A DNA stretch of 64,000 bases from Acidovorax sp. sic0104 (GCF_019219095.1 NZ_JAHUWH010000008.1:124001-188000), one strand, 5' to 3'; shown: positions 8,624 to 18,618, counted from the first letter of the stretch. Translations and numbers: made by a program. The notes: generated by a model not told the origin, from the sequence alone.

Positions 8624-10699
8624 ATGCCAGACGCCAACAACACTGCAGCGAATGCACCAGGCCAGGGGGGCGCGAGCGATGCGCTGCTGCGCCTGATCGC
8701 CGATTCGGTGCCCGCGCTGATGGCGTATTTCGACGTTCCGCAACTGCGCTGCCGCTTCGCCAACCAGGGCTATGCCGCGTACAACGGCCACAGCACCGAT
8801 TCCATCCTGGGCCTCACGGTGCAGGAGGCCATCGGCGACAAGGCCTGGGCGGCCATTGAACCGCATGTCGAACGCTCCATGCAGGGCGAGCACGTGAAAT
8901 ACACCCGCGAGCAGACCCTGCCCAATGGCGAAGCGCGCATGATCGAGGTCAACCTGATCCCGCACTTCGACGGCAACGCGCACCAGCAGGGCTCGTTCGT
9001 GCTGATCACCGACATCACCGAACGCTGGCGCGCCGAGCGCACCGTGCGCCAGAGCGAAGAGCGCATGCGCAAGTTCACCGAGGCCACGGAAGAGGCCATC
9101 GTGTTCCACCGCGACGGCATCATCACCGACGGCAACGAGGCGCTCACCCGCCTGACCGGCTACGCATTGGCCGAGGTCAGCGGCCTGTCAATCTTCAACT
9201 TCATCAGCCCCGAGTGGCGTACCGTCGCGCTTGACTACACCCGCAGCGGCCGCGAAGACCCCTACGAGGTGACCATCCGCCACAAGGATGGCCATGCCAT
9301 TCCCGTCGAGGTGGTGGGCAAGACCATGCCGCTGCACCATGCGGACTACCGCATTGTTGTGGTGCGCGACATCACCGCGCGCAAGCAGGCACAGGAGCGC
9401 GAAGCCTTCATCGCGCTCCATGACCCGCTCACGCAGTTGCCCAACCGCCACTTCCTGATGGAGCAGTTGTCGCAGGTGCTCTCGCTGGCGCGCCGACGCC
9501 ATGGCCGCGTGGCAGTGCTGTTCGTGAACCTCGACCACTTCAAGACAGTGAACGACTCGCTGGGCCACCACGCAGGCGACCAGCTGCTGTGCAACGTGGC
9601 CGAGCGGCTGCGCCAGGGCGTGCGCGACGCCGATGTGGTGGCCCGCCTGGGAGGAGACGAATTCGTGGTGGTGCTGACAGACGTACAGGGCCAGGACGAC
9701 GCCGCCCGTGTGGCCGACAAGCTCCTGGCGTCCATGCACGGCGCACTGACCGTAGACCAGTTGCCGCTCACCATCTCCCCGTCCATCGGCATCAGCCTGT
9801 TCCCCGAACACGCTGCCACCAGCGACGCGCTGCTGCGCTGTGCCGACGCCGCCATGCACCACGCCAAGGATAGCGGCCGCGGCAACCGCCAGTTCTACGC
9901 CCCTGGCATGGACGCCGGCGGCATCGACGTGCTGCGCCATGAGCGCCAGCTGCGCGACGCCATCCAGACCAACGCCTTCGTGCTGCACTACCAGCCGCAG
10001 ATGTGCCTGGCGGACGGCTCGCTCAAAGGCTTGGAGGCGCTGGTGCGCTGGCAGCATCCCGAACGCGGCCTGGTCGGTCCCGACGAATTCATCACCTTCT
10101 CCGAATCGCGCGGCCTCATCACGCCGATTGGCCGCTGGGTGATGCGCGAGGCCTGCCGCCAGCTCAAGACGTGGCAGGACCAGGGCCTGGCGATGGTGCC
10201 CGTGGCCGTCAACCTCTCGGCGCTGGAGTTCCGCCAACGCGACGTGGCCGGCGAGATCGCCGCCGTGCTGCGCGACACGGGCCTGGCGCCCGAGTTCCTG
10301 GAGATCGAGCTCACGGAGTCGGTGCTGATGCACCAGACCGGCGACGTGCTCAATACCCTGAACGCGATCAAGTCGCTGGGGGTGGGCATCTCCATCGACG
10401 ACTTCGGCACGGGGTATTCATCGCTGGCGTACCTCAAGCGCTACCCCATCGACAAGCTCAAGATCGACCGGTCGTTTGTGGTGGACACCCCGGGCAGTGC
10501 CGACGACGTCGCCATCGTCACCGCCATCGTCCAGATGGGGCGCAGCTTGCAGATCATGACCGTGGCGGAGGGTGTCGAAACACCGGCGCAGGTGGATTTT
10601 CTGGCGGGCCTGGGGTGCGACATGATCCAGGGGCGTGTGGTGTCGATGCCCATGGACATACCTGACGCGCAGCGCTGGCTGCTCGAATTCAAGCCGTAG
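8624..10699 (+). CDS. PAS-PAS-GGDEF-EAL cyclic-di-GMP turnover protein
   Basis: A 691-residue cytoplasmic signalling protein with no membrane segment. Two PAS domains (about 20-140 and 145-255; note FVLITDITERWRAERTVRQSEE and VVVRDITARKQAQERE linkers) precede a GGDEF domain and an EAL domain. GGDEF is intact at 343-347 and an RDAD inhibitory site lies five residues before it. The EAL signature is at 471-473, with ELTES, DDFGTGYSSL and AEGVET all present. Both diguanylate cyclase and phosphodiesterase activity are therefore possible. The PAS ligand is unknown. It is transcribed divergently from dbpA with a 144-bp gap. Confidence 0.93.
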   Translation: MPDANNTAANAPGQGGASDALLRLIADSVPALMAYFDVPQLRCRFANQGYAAYNGHSTDSILGLTVQEAIGDKAWAAIEPHVERSMQGEHVKYTREQTLPNGEARMIEVNLIPHFDGNAHQQGSFVLITDITERWRAERTVRQSEERMRKFTEATEEAIVFHRDGIITDGNEALTRLTGYALAEVSGLSIFNFISPEWRTVALDYTRSGREDPYEVTIRHKDGHAIPVEVVGKTMPLHHADYRIVVVRDITARKQAQEREAFIALHDPLTQLPNRHFLMEQLSQVLSLARRRHGRVAVLFVNLDHFKTVNDSLGHHAGDQLLCNVAERLRQGVRDADVVARLGGDEFVVVLTDVQGQDDAARVADKLLASMHGALTVDQLPLTISPSIGISLFPEHAATSDALLRCADAAMHHAKDSGRGNRQFYAPGMDAGGIDVLRHERQLRDAIQTNAFVLHYQPQMCLADGSLKGLEALVRWQHPERGLVGPDEFITFSESRGLITPIGRWVMREACRQLKTWQDQGLAMVPVAVNLSALEFRQRDVAGEIAAVLRDTGLAPEFLEIELTESVLMHQTGDVLNTLNAIKSLGVGISIDDFGTGYSSLAYLKRYPIDKLKIDRSFVVDTPGSADDVAIVTAIVQMGRSLQIMTVAEGVETPAQVDFLAGLGCDMIQGRVVSMPMDIPDAQRWLLEFKP

Positions 10700-10791
10700 C
10701 AAGAGGCCTGCGCCTGTTTTTGACGGCGCATTGGCTGGCCAAGGAAGGGGGCGGCGCTGAAACACCGCCCCGGCTTGTGGAAAATAGAGGC

Positions 10792-12273
10792 ATGCCCCTT
10801 ATTCCCGACTTCCTCGCCCCCACCCGCCACACCGATCCGGCCGAAGCGCTGGCCCAGGTGCAGCGCATCTACCAGCAACAGATCGGCCACCTGCGCGATG
10901 CCATGCAGCGCTTCGTGGCGGGCGAGACACCCACCAGCTCGGTGCGCGCTTTCTACCCCTTCGTGCGGGTGCACACCACCACCGTGGCGCGGGCGGACTC
11001 CAAGCTCGCCTACGGATTCGTGGAAGGCCCGGGGCGCTACGAGACCACACTGACCCGGCCCGACCTGTTCGCCCGGTACTACGCCGAACAGTTCCGCCTG
11101 CTGCGGGCCAGCCACAACGTCGAGCTGGAGGTCGGCACCAGCGCGCATCCCATCCCGATCCACTTCTCTTTCGCGGAACACGACCACATCGAAGGCACGC
11201 TCACGGCCGAGCGCCGCATGCTGATGCGCGACGTGTTCGACCTGCCCGACCTGGCCGCCATGGACGACGGCATCGCCAACGGCACCTGGCAGGCACGCCC
11301 GGGCGAAGCGCAGCCTCTGTCGCTGTTCACCGCGCCGCGCGTGGACTACTCGCTGCACCGCCTGCGCCACTACACGGGCACGGCGCCCGAATGGTTCCAG
11401 AACTTCGTGCTGTTCACCAACTACCAGTTCTACATCGACGAGTTCGTGCGCCTGGGCCATGCCGAGATGGCAAAGCCCGACAGCGAATACATCGCCTTCA
11501 TCGAACCCGGCAACGTCGTCACGCGCCGGGCGGGCTTGCAGGCCGAACCTGGCGACGAGCTGGGCAGTGCCCCCCCGCGCCTGCCCCAGATGCCCGGCTA
11601 CCACCTGGTGCGCAAGGACGCGAGCGGCATCAGCATGGTCAACATCGGCGTCGGCCCAGCCAATGCCAAGACCATCACCGACCACATCGCCGTGCTGCGC
11701 CCGCACGCCTGGATGATGCTGGGCCACTGCGCGGGCCTGCGCAACAGCCAGCAGCTGGGGGACTACGTGCTGGCCCACGCCTATGTGCGCGAGGACCATG
11801 TGCTGGACGAGGAACTGCCGCTGTGGGTGCCCATTCCGGCACTGGCCGAGATCCAGATGGCGCTGCAGCAGGCCGTGGCCGACGTGGCCCAGGTGCCCGA
11901 AGACCAGCTCAAGCGCATCATGCGCACCGGCACGGTGGCCAGCACCGACAACCGCAACTGGGAGCTGCTGCCCGACAACATGCCCCAGCGCCGCTTCAGC
12001 CAAAGCCGCGCCGTGGCGCTGGACATGGAGAGCGCCACCATCGCGGCCAATGGCTTTCGCTTTCGCGTGCCCTATGGCACCCTGCTGTGCGTGAGCGACA
12101 AGCCCCTGCACGGTGAGATCAAGCTGCCCGGCATGGCCAACCACTTCTACCGCGAGCGGGTGGACCAGCACCTGCGCATCGGCATGCGCGCCATCGAGAT
12201 CCTGCGCAACGGCGGCGTGGACCGCCTGCACAGCCGCAAGCTGCGCAGCTTCGCCGAAGTGGCCTTCCAGTAA
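10792..12273 (+). CDS. amn: AMP nucleosidase
   Basis: A 493-residue enzyme that hydrolyses AMP to adenine and ribose 5-phosphate. The N-terminal AMN domain (VQRIYQQQIGHLRDAMQRF, PFVRVHTTTVARADSKLAYG) is followed by a nucleoside-phosphorylase-like fold with NIGVGPANAKTITDHIAVLRP, MLGHCAGLRNSQQLGDYVLA and the late DMESATIAANGFRFRVPYGTL motif. Length and motif order match E. coli Amn (484). The ATG at 10792 follows GAGG closely. It is followed 32 bp later by a diguanylate cyclase on the same strand, with no obvious functional link. Confidence 0.93.
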   Translation: MPLIPDFLAPTRHTDPAEALAQVQRIYQQQIGHLRDAMQRFVAGETPTSSVRAFYPFVRVHTTTVARADSKLAYGFVEGPGRYETTLTRPDLFARYYAEQFRLLRASHNVELEVGTSAHPIPIHFSFAEHDHIEGTLTAERRMLMRDVFDLPDLAAMDDGIANGTWQARPGEAQPLSLFTAPRVDYSLHRLRHYTGTAPEWFQNFVLFTNYQFYIDEFVRLGHAEMAKPDSEYIAFIEPGNVVTRRAGLQAEPGDELGSAPPRLPQMPGYHLVRKDASGISMVNIGVGPANAKTITDHIAVLRPHAWMMLGHCAGLRNSQQLGDYVLAHAYVREDHVLDEELPLWVPIPALAEIQMALQQAVADVAQVPEDQLKRIMRTGTVASTDNRNWELLPDNMPQRRFSQSRAVALDMESATIAANGFRFRVPYGTLLCVSDKPLHGEIKLPGMANHFYRERVDQHLRIGMRAIEILRNGGVDRLHSRKLRSFAEVAFQ

Positions 12274-12305
12274 TCCAAGCCCCGCCACCGGCCCTGCCTG
12301 CCTCC

Positions 12306-13442
12306 ATGCCCCTGGACTTCCTCACGCTCATGACCGCCATGGCGGCCAACCTGTTCATGATCTCGGCCGGGCTTCCGCTGATCATGGGCCGCGACGTGAG
12401 TCGGGCGGCTCGCCACGTGCAGGCCAGCCTGTTGCTGCAAGCCGTGGCATGGGCGGCGATCATCGCCTCCAGTTCGCTGTGGGACCAGGCGCTGTCCACC
12501 GTGTCCATCGCCTGCAATGCAGCCGCGCAGTGGATGCTCTACCGCGCGCTGGAGGAGTGGCTGGGCCCGCGCCCGCTGCGCCGGGTGCTGCTGGCGCTGG
12601 TGATCGCCGCGCCACTGGGCTACGCGATCGGCTTCGACCACTATGCCTGGCGCGTGGGTTGGGCCAACGGGCTCATGGCCGGCATCCTGTGCATCGTCGC
12701 GCGCGCCACGCTGTACCCGCTGATCCTGGCCGACGTGCGCTGGCGCGGCGTGCTGCTGGGCTGCCTGCTCACGTCGGCCGCATTCACCCTGGCGCGCGGG
12801 CTGCTGGGCGCGTTCACCGACCAGTACCCGAGCTTTCGCACGCCGCACCCGATCAACCTGGCCGCGGCACTGGCTACCAATGTGAGCCTGGTGCTGGGCA
12901 CGGTGGCCGTGCTGGTGGCCTGGCGCTACGAGGCCGAGCAGAAGCTGCGCACATTGGCCATGACCGACGGCCTCACAGGACTGCTCAACCGGCGCGGTTT
13001 CACCAGCCAAGGCGACAACCTGCTCTCCCACGCATGGCGCCACCGGCTTCCGCTCACGGCTCTGATGCTGGATCTGGACCACTTCAAGCGGATCAACGAC
13101 ACGCACGGCCACGATGCGGGCGACCGCGCACTGCAGCTGTTCGCGCGCCTGCTGGGCGACACCTGCCGCAGCGGCGACCTGATCGCCCGGCTGGGCGGCG
13201 AGGAATTCGCGGTGCTGATGCTGCACAACACGGCCGCTGCCGGCGCCGCCTTCGACCGGCGCCTGCGCCACCGGCTGCACGATGCCAGCGCGGCCGAGCT
13301 CGGATTCGTGCTGGACTACAGCGCGGGCATGGCAGCCCTGGTGCCCGGCGAGGCCAGCCTGGCCGCGCTGATGGCCCGCGCCGACAGCGCGCTGTACGAG
13401 GCCAAGACGGCGGGCCGGGGGCGGCTGATGGCGGCGTCATAG
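12306..13442 (+). CDS. membrane-bound diguanylate cyclase
   Basis: A 378-residue protein. The first ~205 residues are hydrophobic with about six or seven membrane helices (FLTLMTAMAANLFMISAGLPL, VLLALVIAAPLGYAIGF, LVLGTVAVLVAWRYEAE and others). A C-terminal GGDEF domain follows, with DGLTGLLNRRGF at its start. The active site is GGEEF (297-301), and RSGD lies exactly five residues upstream as the product-inhibition I-site, so it should be an active, feedback-inhibited cyclase. The N-terminal sensor is not a domain I can name. It lies 32 bp behind amn. Confidence 0.92.
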   Translation: MPLDFLTLMTAMAANLFMISAGLPLIMGRDVSRAARHVQASLLLQAVAWAAIIASSSLWDQALSTVSIACNAAAQWMLYRALEEWLGPRPLRRVLLALVIAAPLGYAIGFDHYAWRVGWANGLMAGILCIVARATLYPLILADVRWRGVLLGCLLTSAAFTLARGLLGAFTDQYPSFRTPHPINLAAALATNVSLVLGTVAVLVAWRYEAEQKLRTLAMTDGLTGLLNRRGFTSQGDNLLSHAWRHRLPLTALMLDLDHFKRINDTHGHDAGDRALQLFARLLGDTCRSGDLIARLGGEEFAVLMLHNTAAAGAAFDRRLRHRLHDASAAELGFVLDYSAGMAALVPGEASLAALMARADSALYEAKTAGRGRLMAAS

Positions 13443-13453
13443 CATCGCCCCAG

Positions 13454-13506
13454 AATGCTATAGTTTAAATAGCAAAAAAATCTCTGCCAACAAGCGGCAC
13501 AGGCCT
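13454..13506. repeat. dispersed small hairpin repeat, copy 2
   Basis: It reads AATGCTATAGTTTAAATAGC, an A7 run, then CTGCCAACAAGCGGCACAGG. It lies between the convergent cyclase and PaiB-like genes, the typical site for this element. Confidence 0.7.
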
Positions 13507-13556
13507 TCCACGAACATGGCCAAGGGTACCGCGACAACACAGGACGCACCTGCGCC

Positions 13557-14195
13557 TCACGGAACTATCAGCCCTGCCACATCCCGCGCTGCACCGGCAG
13601 GCTCCTGCAGCAGGTGCGCGACCACGCTGCGCCGGTCTGCCTCGGTGCGCTGCTGCGACAGAAACCGCTTGCCCACCAGACGGTCCACCGTGATCTCGAA
13701 CCCCACCAGCCGCGCAGCGGCTTCATCGATGAAGGCCGGCTGCGCATCGCCAATGGACCAGGGCTGATCACGGCCACACTCCTGCGCAGCCGCCAGCGCC
13801 CCCAGGTGCGTGCGCACCCAGCCGGCATCGTCCACCCAGCGCAGGCGGCCTCGGGCTTCGGCGGCGGCGTAGTTCCAGCTGGGCGCGAGCCGCCCGCTGC
13901 GCTGGCCGTTGACGTACCAGCGCGGGGAGATGTAGGCATTGGAGGTCTGGAACACCGCCAGCACCTGGGCACCGTCCGGCACCGACTGCGCCATGCCGTG
14001 CGGCCGCGCCACATGGCCACGCAGGCACATGGCGGCGCCTGGCGCCGCCACCACCTCCAGCGGCAAAAGGTCGGCCTGCAGCCCCGCCTCACGCGACAGC
14101 GTGGACAGCGTGACCAAGGTGGCCAGCGGGTGGGCGCGCATCAGAGCGTGCAGTTCGCTCGGGTCGTCGGTTTGGAAGAGGGGTTGGCTGTGCAT
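13557..14195 (-). CDS. PaiB-like FMN-binding negative transcriptional regulator
   Basis: A 212-residue split-barrel flavin-fold protein of the PaiB family. Diagnostic stretches are MHSQPLFQTDDPSELHALM at the start, LATLVTLS, HVARPHGMAQ, VLAVFQTSNAYISPRWY (the H-x-Y-I-S-P-x-W-Y type motif, with N-A-Y here), VPSWNY-like LAPSWNYAAA and GFEITVDRLVGKRFLSQ. In Bacillus PaiB represses protease and sporulation genes; the role in proteobacteria is unclear. An AraC-type gene follows upstream on the same strand (50 bp), suggesting one transcription unit. Confidence 0.9.
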   Translation of the reverse strand: MHSQPLFQTDDPSELHALMRAHPLATLVTLSTLSREAGLQADLLPLEVVAAPGAAMCLRGHVARPHGMAQSVPDGAQVLAVFQTSNAYISPRWYVNGQRSGRLAPSWNYAAAEARGRLRWVDDAGWVRTHLGALAAAQECGRDQPWSIGDAQPAFIDEAAARLVGFEITVDRLVGKRFLSQQRTEADRRSVVAHLLQEPAGAARDVAGLIVP

Positions 14196-14244
14196 GCGGC
14201 TCGGCGTGGATGGGGAGGTGGGGGCCGGTCTGAAGTGATTGGTG

Positions 14245-15162
14245 TCAGTGCCGCGCAGTCTGCCGCCCCACCGCAGTCCGCGTCTTGAAGGTTTCGGACA
14301 ATGGCAGGCTGCGCGCTGGTTCGGGCGCCCAGCGCACCACCGGCGCCGCCTGGGGCAGGGCCGGCGTGAAGCCGCCAAACCGGCGGAACTCGCGCGTCAT
14401 GTGGGCCTGGTCGGCATAGCCGCAGGCCAGTGCCACCTCCGTGATAGACAGCGCCGCACCCGCCTCCAGGCTCGCCAGGGCCTGCTGAAACCGCAGGATG
14501 CCCGCCAGCGTGCGCAGCGGCAGCCCCACGGCGCTGGCGATGTCGCGTCGCAGCCTGCGGCTGGCGGCGTCCCCGCCGCCAGCCCAGGACTCTGCCACGG
14601 CTGCAACAGGCGGCCCGGCGGCATGGCGGGACGCCCCCACCTGCAAGCGCACCTGCAGCTGCGCCAGGGCCGCCAACGCCCTGCCGTGGGCCGCCGTGGG
14701 CTCGACGCACGCGGCCAGGGCGCCCGCGATCGAACACAGCGCTCCGTGCGCGGCGGCCAGCGTGGTGGCGTTCATCAGGTCATCTGCGAGCGCGCCCAAC
14801 GGCTGCAGAAGTCCGAGCACAGCGTCCCCCGCAAGAACCCGGTTGCACAGGCCCCGGGGGGCCACACCCAGGCAGGCACCGCCCCAGCCTATGCGAAACC
14901 GCACCCCCAGCACCACACTGCCCGGGCGCAGCGCAGCCCAGGTGGGCTGGTCGGCAGGGCCGGCAAGCACTGGCCACACCGCGGCCACGTTGCCGTCAGG
15001 CCGCACCGCGCAGTGGACGACCAGGTCCATGCGGCCATCGGGCAGCACGAGCTGCCGGCCCGCGCGCAGCGGGGCGTAGCGCCACACGGCCTCCACACGG
15101 GCAGCGTCCAGCGCCTGCAGCGGCAGCTCGGTGTAGCAGGGGTCTCCGGGTTGGTGTCTCAT
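14245..15162 (-). CDS. AraC-family transcriptional regulator
   Basis: A 305-residue regulator with an N-terminal DUF6597-like cupin region (YAPLRAGRQLVLPDGRMDLVV, typical of this AraC subgroup) and a C-terminal AraC helix-turn-helix pair: LSITEVALACGYADQAHMTR then EFRRFGGFTPA. The RTLAGILRFQQALASLEAG stretch is the linker to the second helix-turn-helix. The ATG at 15162 gives MRHQPGDP, a plausible start; upstream codons are low-complexity. It lies 134 bp from the divergent NodI-type ATPase gene and 50 bp upstream of the PaiB-like gene, either of which may be its target. Confidence 0.9.
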   Translation of the reverse strand: MRHQPGDPCYTELPLQALDAARVEAVWRYAPLRAGRQLVLPDGRMDLVVHCAVRPDGNVAAVWPVLAGPADQPTWAALRPGSVVLGVRFRIGWGGACLGVAPRGLCNRVLAGDAVLGLLQPLGALADDLMNATTLAAAHGALCSIAGALAACVEPTAAHGRALAALAQLQVRLQVGASRHAAGPPVAAVAESWAGGGDAASRRLRRDIASAVGLPLRTLAGILRFQQALASLEAGAALSITEVALACGYADQAHMTREFRRFGGFTPALPQAAPVVRWAPEPARSLPLSETFKTRTAVGRQTARH

Positions 15163-15295
15163 GGCATGCCGCACGGCGCGAGGGGGTGGACGGGAGGGCG
15201 CATGCGCACCATGCCGCAGGCCCGCGCCAGGGACCGTCGCCGGCGCGACGCCAGCGTACCGTGCCCGGGGCGCCGGCATCGCACACAATCGGTGC

Positions 15296-16234
15296 ATGAC
15301 CTCTGCACTCTTTGAAGTCCAGCAACTGCGCAAACGCTACGGCGAGACGACCGTGGTGGACGACGTCTCCTTTGCCATCGCTCCGGGCGAATGCCTGGGC
15401 GTCATCGGGCCCAATGGCGCGGGCAAGACCACCACCATCCGCATGTGCCTGGGCCTCACCGCCCCCGACGGCGGGGCCGTGCGCTTCTTTCCCGACCCCG
15501 GCGCGCAGCCCCTGCACATGCCGCGCGATGCGCTGGCCATCAAGGCGCAGCTGGGCGTGGTCACGCAGTTCGACACCCTCGACCCGGACTTCACCTGCGC
15601 CGAGAACCTGCGCGTGTTCGGCCGCTACTTCGGACTCAAGGGCGCCGTGATGGACGGACGGGTACCGCAGCTGCTTGAATTCGCCGCGCTCACGCACAAG
15701 GCGAACGCCAAGCCCGGGGAGCTGTCGGGTGGCATGAAGCGGCGCCTGAGCCTGGCCCGCGCGCTGGTCAACGACCCCCGCCTGCTGCTGCTGGACGAGC
15801 CCACCACCGGCCTGGACCCCCAGGCCCGCCACCTGATGTGGGAGCGCCTGCAACTGCTGCTGCAGCAGGGCAAGTCCATCCTGCTGACCACGCACTTCAT
15901 GGACGAGGCCGAGCGCCTGTGCTCGCGCCTCCTGGTGCTGGACCACGGCAGGAAGATCGCCGAAGGCCGCCCGCGCGAGCTGATCGCGCAGCACCTGGAG
16001 CCGGATGTGGTGGAGGTGTTCGGCGTGGGCGCCGTGGCGCTCGCCCAGGATGCCGCGCTGCGCGCCCTGGCGGCGCGCGTGGAGATCAGCGGGGAGACGG
16101 TGTTCTTCTACACCCAGAACACCCGCCCATTGCTCCAGGCTCTGGATGCGCACTCCCACCTGCGCACCCTGCACCGGCCCGCCAATCTGGAAGACCTGTT
16201 CCTCAAGCTCACCGGGCGGCAGATTCGCGAGTGA
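15296..16234 (+). CDS. nodI: ABC exporter ATP-binding protein, NodI/DrrA type
   Basis: A 312-residue ABC ATPase. Walker A is GPNGAGKTT (about 40-48), the signature is LSGGMKRRLSLARAL, and Walker B is LLLLDEPTTGLD, followed by the H-loop LTTHFMDEAERL. The C-terminal extension after the H-loop and the FDTLDPDFTCAENLRVFGRYFG stretch are typical of the NodI/DrrA family that pairs with an ABC-2 permease. The matching permease is not adjacent but at 20699-21559, beyond five unrelated genes. NodIJ homologues are common in beta-proteobacteria that do not nodulate, so the substrate is unknown. Confidence 0.9.
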   Translation: MTSALFEVQQLRKRYGETTVVDDVSFAIAPGECLGVIGPNGAGKTTTIRMCLGLTAPDGGAVRFFPDPGAQPLHMPRDALAIKAQLGVVTQFDTLDPDFTCAENLRVFGRYFGLKGAVMDGRVPQLLEFAALTHKANAKPGELSGGMKRRLSLARALVNDPRLLLLDEPTTGLDPQARHLMWERLQLLLQQGKSILLTTHFMDEAERLCSRLLVLDHGRKIAEGRPRELIAQHLEPDVVEVFGVGAVALAQDAALRALAARVEISGETVFFYTQNTRPLLQALDAHSHLRTLHRPANLEDLFLKLTGRQIRE

Positions 16235-16271
16235 CGGCGGTGCAGCGCACGACATGGCCACGCACCGAATG

Positions 16272-16341
16272 CCAATTGCTCCTGAAAAAATAGCTGCCAA
16301 CGCTTACTGGAAAAGCGCCGGCAGCCAATTTTTCTTGAAAG
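16272..16341. terminator. bidirectional hairpin terminator from the small repeat family, copy 3
   Basis: The stem GCTGCC-AA-CGCTT pairs with AAGCG-CC-GGCAGC around an ACTGGAA loop. An A6 run (16285-16290) lies on the left and a T5 run (16329-16333) on the right, so it can terminate transcription in both directions. It lies between the convergent nodI-type and purT genes. Confidence 0.75.
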
Positions 16342-16348
16342 TCCAGTA

Positions 16349-17551
16349 TCACGCCTTGCGCGGCTTGACCTTGCTGGCCGCCAGCTTGGCGTTGCGGCGC
16401 GCGGTGTCCACATCCGCCGCCCGCGCCAGCGCCACACCCATGCGGCGCTTGGCAAAGCTCTCGGGCTTGCCGAACAAACGCAGGTCGGTGTCCGGCACGC
16501 GCAGGGCTTCTTCCACGCCGTCGAAGACGATGCCCTGGGCTTCCACGCCGCCATAGATCACGGCGCTGGCGCCGGGGTTGCGCAGGCCGGTGTCCACCGG
16601 CAGGCCCAGGATGGCGCGGGCGTGCAGTTCGAACTCGCTCTGGTGCTGGGTGCACAGGGTCACCAGGCCCGTGTCGTGCGGGCGGGGGCTCACTTCGCTG
16701 AACCAGACGTCCTGGCCCTTGACGAACAGCTCCACGCCAAACAATCCCTGGCCACCCAGGTTGTCGGTCACGGCCTTGGCGATCTGGCGCGATTTTTCGA
16801 GCGCGGCGGGGTGCATGGGGTGGGGCTGCCAGCTCTCCACATAGTCGCCGCTGACCTGCACATGGCCGATGGGGTCGCAGAAGCTGGTGGCGATCTGGCC
16901 GTCCGCCCCCACCGAGCGCACCGTGAGCTGCGTGATCTCGTAGTCGAAGTCGATGAAGCCCTCGACGATCACGCGGCCGTGGCTCACCCGGCCGCCGGCC
17001 ATGGCGTAGTCCCAGGCCTTTTGCACATCGGCCGGGCCGTCGATCTTGCTCTGGCCCTTGCCGGAGCTGCTCATCACGGGCTTGACGATGCAGGGGTAGC
17101 CGATCCCACTGTCGATGGCCGCCTGCAGCTCTTGCAGCGAGTTGCAGAACTTGTACGGGCTGGTGGGCAGGCCCAGCGTCTCGGCCGCCAGCACGCGGAT
17201 GCCCTCGCGGTCCATGGTCAGGCGCGCTGCGCGGGCCGTGGGGATCACGCGCACGGTACCGGCGGCTTCCAGCTCTTCGAGCATGGGGGTGGCGATGGCC
17301 TCGATCTCGGGCACCACGAGGTGCGGGCGCTCGGCTTCGATCAGCGCCTTGAGCTGCGCGGGGTCGCTCATGGTGATGGTGCGCGCATGGTGCGCCACCT
17401 GCTGGCCGGGCGCATTGTCGTAGCGGTCTACCGCGATGGTCTCCACGCCCAGGCGCTGCAGGGCGATGAGCACTTCCTTGCCCAGCTCGCCGGAGCCCAG
17501 CAGCATGACTTTGGTGGCATGGGGCGACAGGGGGGTTCCGAGGGTGGTCAT
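16349..17551 (-). CDS. purT: formate-dependent phosphoribosylglycinamide formyltransferase 2 (PurT)
   Basis: A 400-residue ATP-grasp enzyme that makes formyl-GAR from GAR, formate and ATP in purine synthesis. Visible features: [21 protein letters not shown] near the N-terminus (residues ~14-34), [17 protein letters not shown], the ATP-grasp lid region [57 protein letters not shown] and [10 protein letters not shown]. Length matches E. coli PurT (392). It is a single gene on the minus strand, ending against the repeat-type terminator. Confidence 0.96.
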   Translation of the reverse strand: MTTLGTPLSPHATKVMLLGSGELGKEVLIALQRLGVETIAVDRYDNAPGQQVAHHARTITMSDPAQLKALIEAERPHLVVPEIEAIATPMLEELEAAGTVRVIPTARAARLTMDREGIRVLAAETLGLPTSPYKFCNSLQELQAAIDSGIGYPCIVKPVMSSSGKGQSKIDGPADVQKAWDYAMAGGRVSHGRVIVEGFIDFDYEITQLTVRSVGADGQIATSFCDPIGHVQVSGDYVESWQPHPMHPAALEKSRQIAKAVTDNLGGQGLFGVELFVKGQDVWFSEVSPRPHDTGLVTLCTQHQSEFELHARAILGLPVDTGLRNPGASAVIYGGVEAQGIVFDGVEEALRVPDTDLRLFGKPESFAKRRMGVALARAADVDTARRNAKLAASKVKPRKA

Positions 17552-17875
17552 GTCAGGCTTTCAGAAAATCGAAGGGGTTGGGGGCAGCTGCCGCGCGCAG
17601 ACGCTGGGCCGGATGGGCTGCGGGTCAGTCCAGGCGACTTTAATGCACCCGACGGAGTGCGCCATGGAAGACATTCGAAACGATCAGGCACCGTTGCGCG
17701 CCTGCGCAGGGGCCAAAGTGCAATTTGCGCGCATGCACTCTGCCGGGTGGCGAAGGGCTCGGAGAAAAATATTTTGCGCAGCCTGCATCCAAATGGCGTT
17801 CTCGCGGGTAGTACCTGCAGCAGCCGATCTTCACCGGCCGCTGTCCTTTCCACCCCACTGAAGAAAGAGAACGCC
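17552..17875. other. 324-bp intergenic leader between divergent purT and the DUF3455 gene
   Basis: No gene or repeat copy is seen here. The stretch must hold the purT promoter (reading left) and the promoter of the DUF3455 lipoprotein (reading right), which may be recognised by the ECF sigma factor encoded just downstream. An A/T-richer segment (AAAAATATTTTGCGCAGCC near 17763-17782) is the most promoter-like part. I cannot assign boxes with confidence. Confidence 0.4.
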
Positions 17876-18463
17876 ATGAACAACACCCTGCCCTTGTCCT
17901 CGCGCACCCTGGCCATCGCTGGCGCCGTGACGGCCGCCGCACTGCTGGCGGCCTGCGGATCGATGTCCTCGTCTTCCTCGTCCTCCCGCGCCCCGATGTA
18001 CTCACAGGACAGCCTGCCCGACACCATCAAGGTGCCCGCAGGCAACAAGGTCGCCATGGAGACCGTGGGTGTGGGCGAGATCACCTACGAATGCCGCGAC
18101 AAGGCCAACGCCCCCGGCCAGACCGAATGGTTCTTCGTGGGTCCCAAGGCCGTGCTGAACGACCGCAGCGGCAAGCAAGTGGGCACCTACTACGGCCCGC
18201 CCGCCACCTGGGAGTCGCAGGACGGCTCCAAGCTCACGGCCACGCAACTGGCCGTGGCTCCCTCGGGCACAGGCAATCTGCCCTACCAGCTGGTCAAGGC
18301 CAACCCGGCCATGGGCTCGGGCGCGATGACGGGCGTGACCTACATCCAGCGCGTGGCCCTCAAGGGTGGCGTGGCACCTGCCGCCGCATGCACCGCCGCC
18401 AACAAGGGCGAGCGCCAGATCGTGAAGTACCAGGCCGACTACATTTTCTGGAAGGCCGCGTAA
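17876..18463 (+). CDS. DUF3455 lipoprotein
   Basis: A 195-residue envelope protein. The N-terminus has a hydrophobic segment ending in a lipobox (AAALLAACGS, Cys at about 28) and then a serine-rich linker. The DUF3455 domain follows: PDTIKVPAGNKVAMETVGVG, YECR, W-x-F-V-G-P-K-A-V-L, YGPPATWESQDGSKL and V-T-Y-I-Q-R-V-A. DUF3455 members have no known biochemical function. An ECF sigma/anti-sigma pair follows 155 bp downstream on the same strand, so it is a candidate regulon member. Confidence 0.85.
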   Translation: MNNTLPLSSRTLAIAGAVTAAALLAACGSMSSSSSSSRAPMYSQDSLPDTIKVPAGNKVAMETVGVGEITYECRDKANAPGQTEWFFVGPKAVLNDRSGKQVGTYYGPPATWESQDGSKLTATQLAVAPSGTGNLPYQLVKANPAMGSGAMTGVTYIQRVALKGGVAPAAACTAANKGERQIVKYQADYIFWKAA

Positions 18464-18618
18464 GCCTGCGCCCCGCTGCAGCCCGGCGGGGCCGCCAATT
18501 CCCTTTGGCTCCGCAGGACTGCGCTGGTGTGGAGCGTGTTGCCCGGTACGATGTGTGCCGCCGGGGCTTCCCCGGCAGTCCCGCCCATTCCGCCGACGCG
18601 CACCAACACCTGTCCACC

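Noticed and set aside
10441-12288. 615-codon minus-strand frame opposite amn
   Set aside because: It is a shadow of the AMP nucleosidase and EAL genes; the translation is low complexity.
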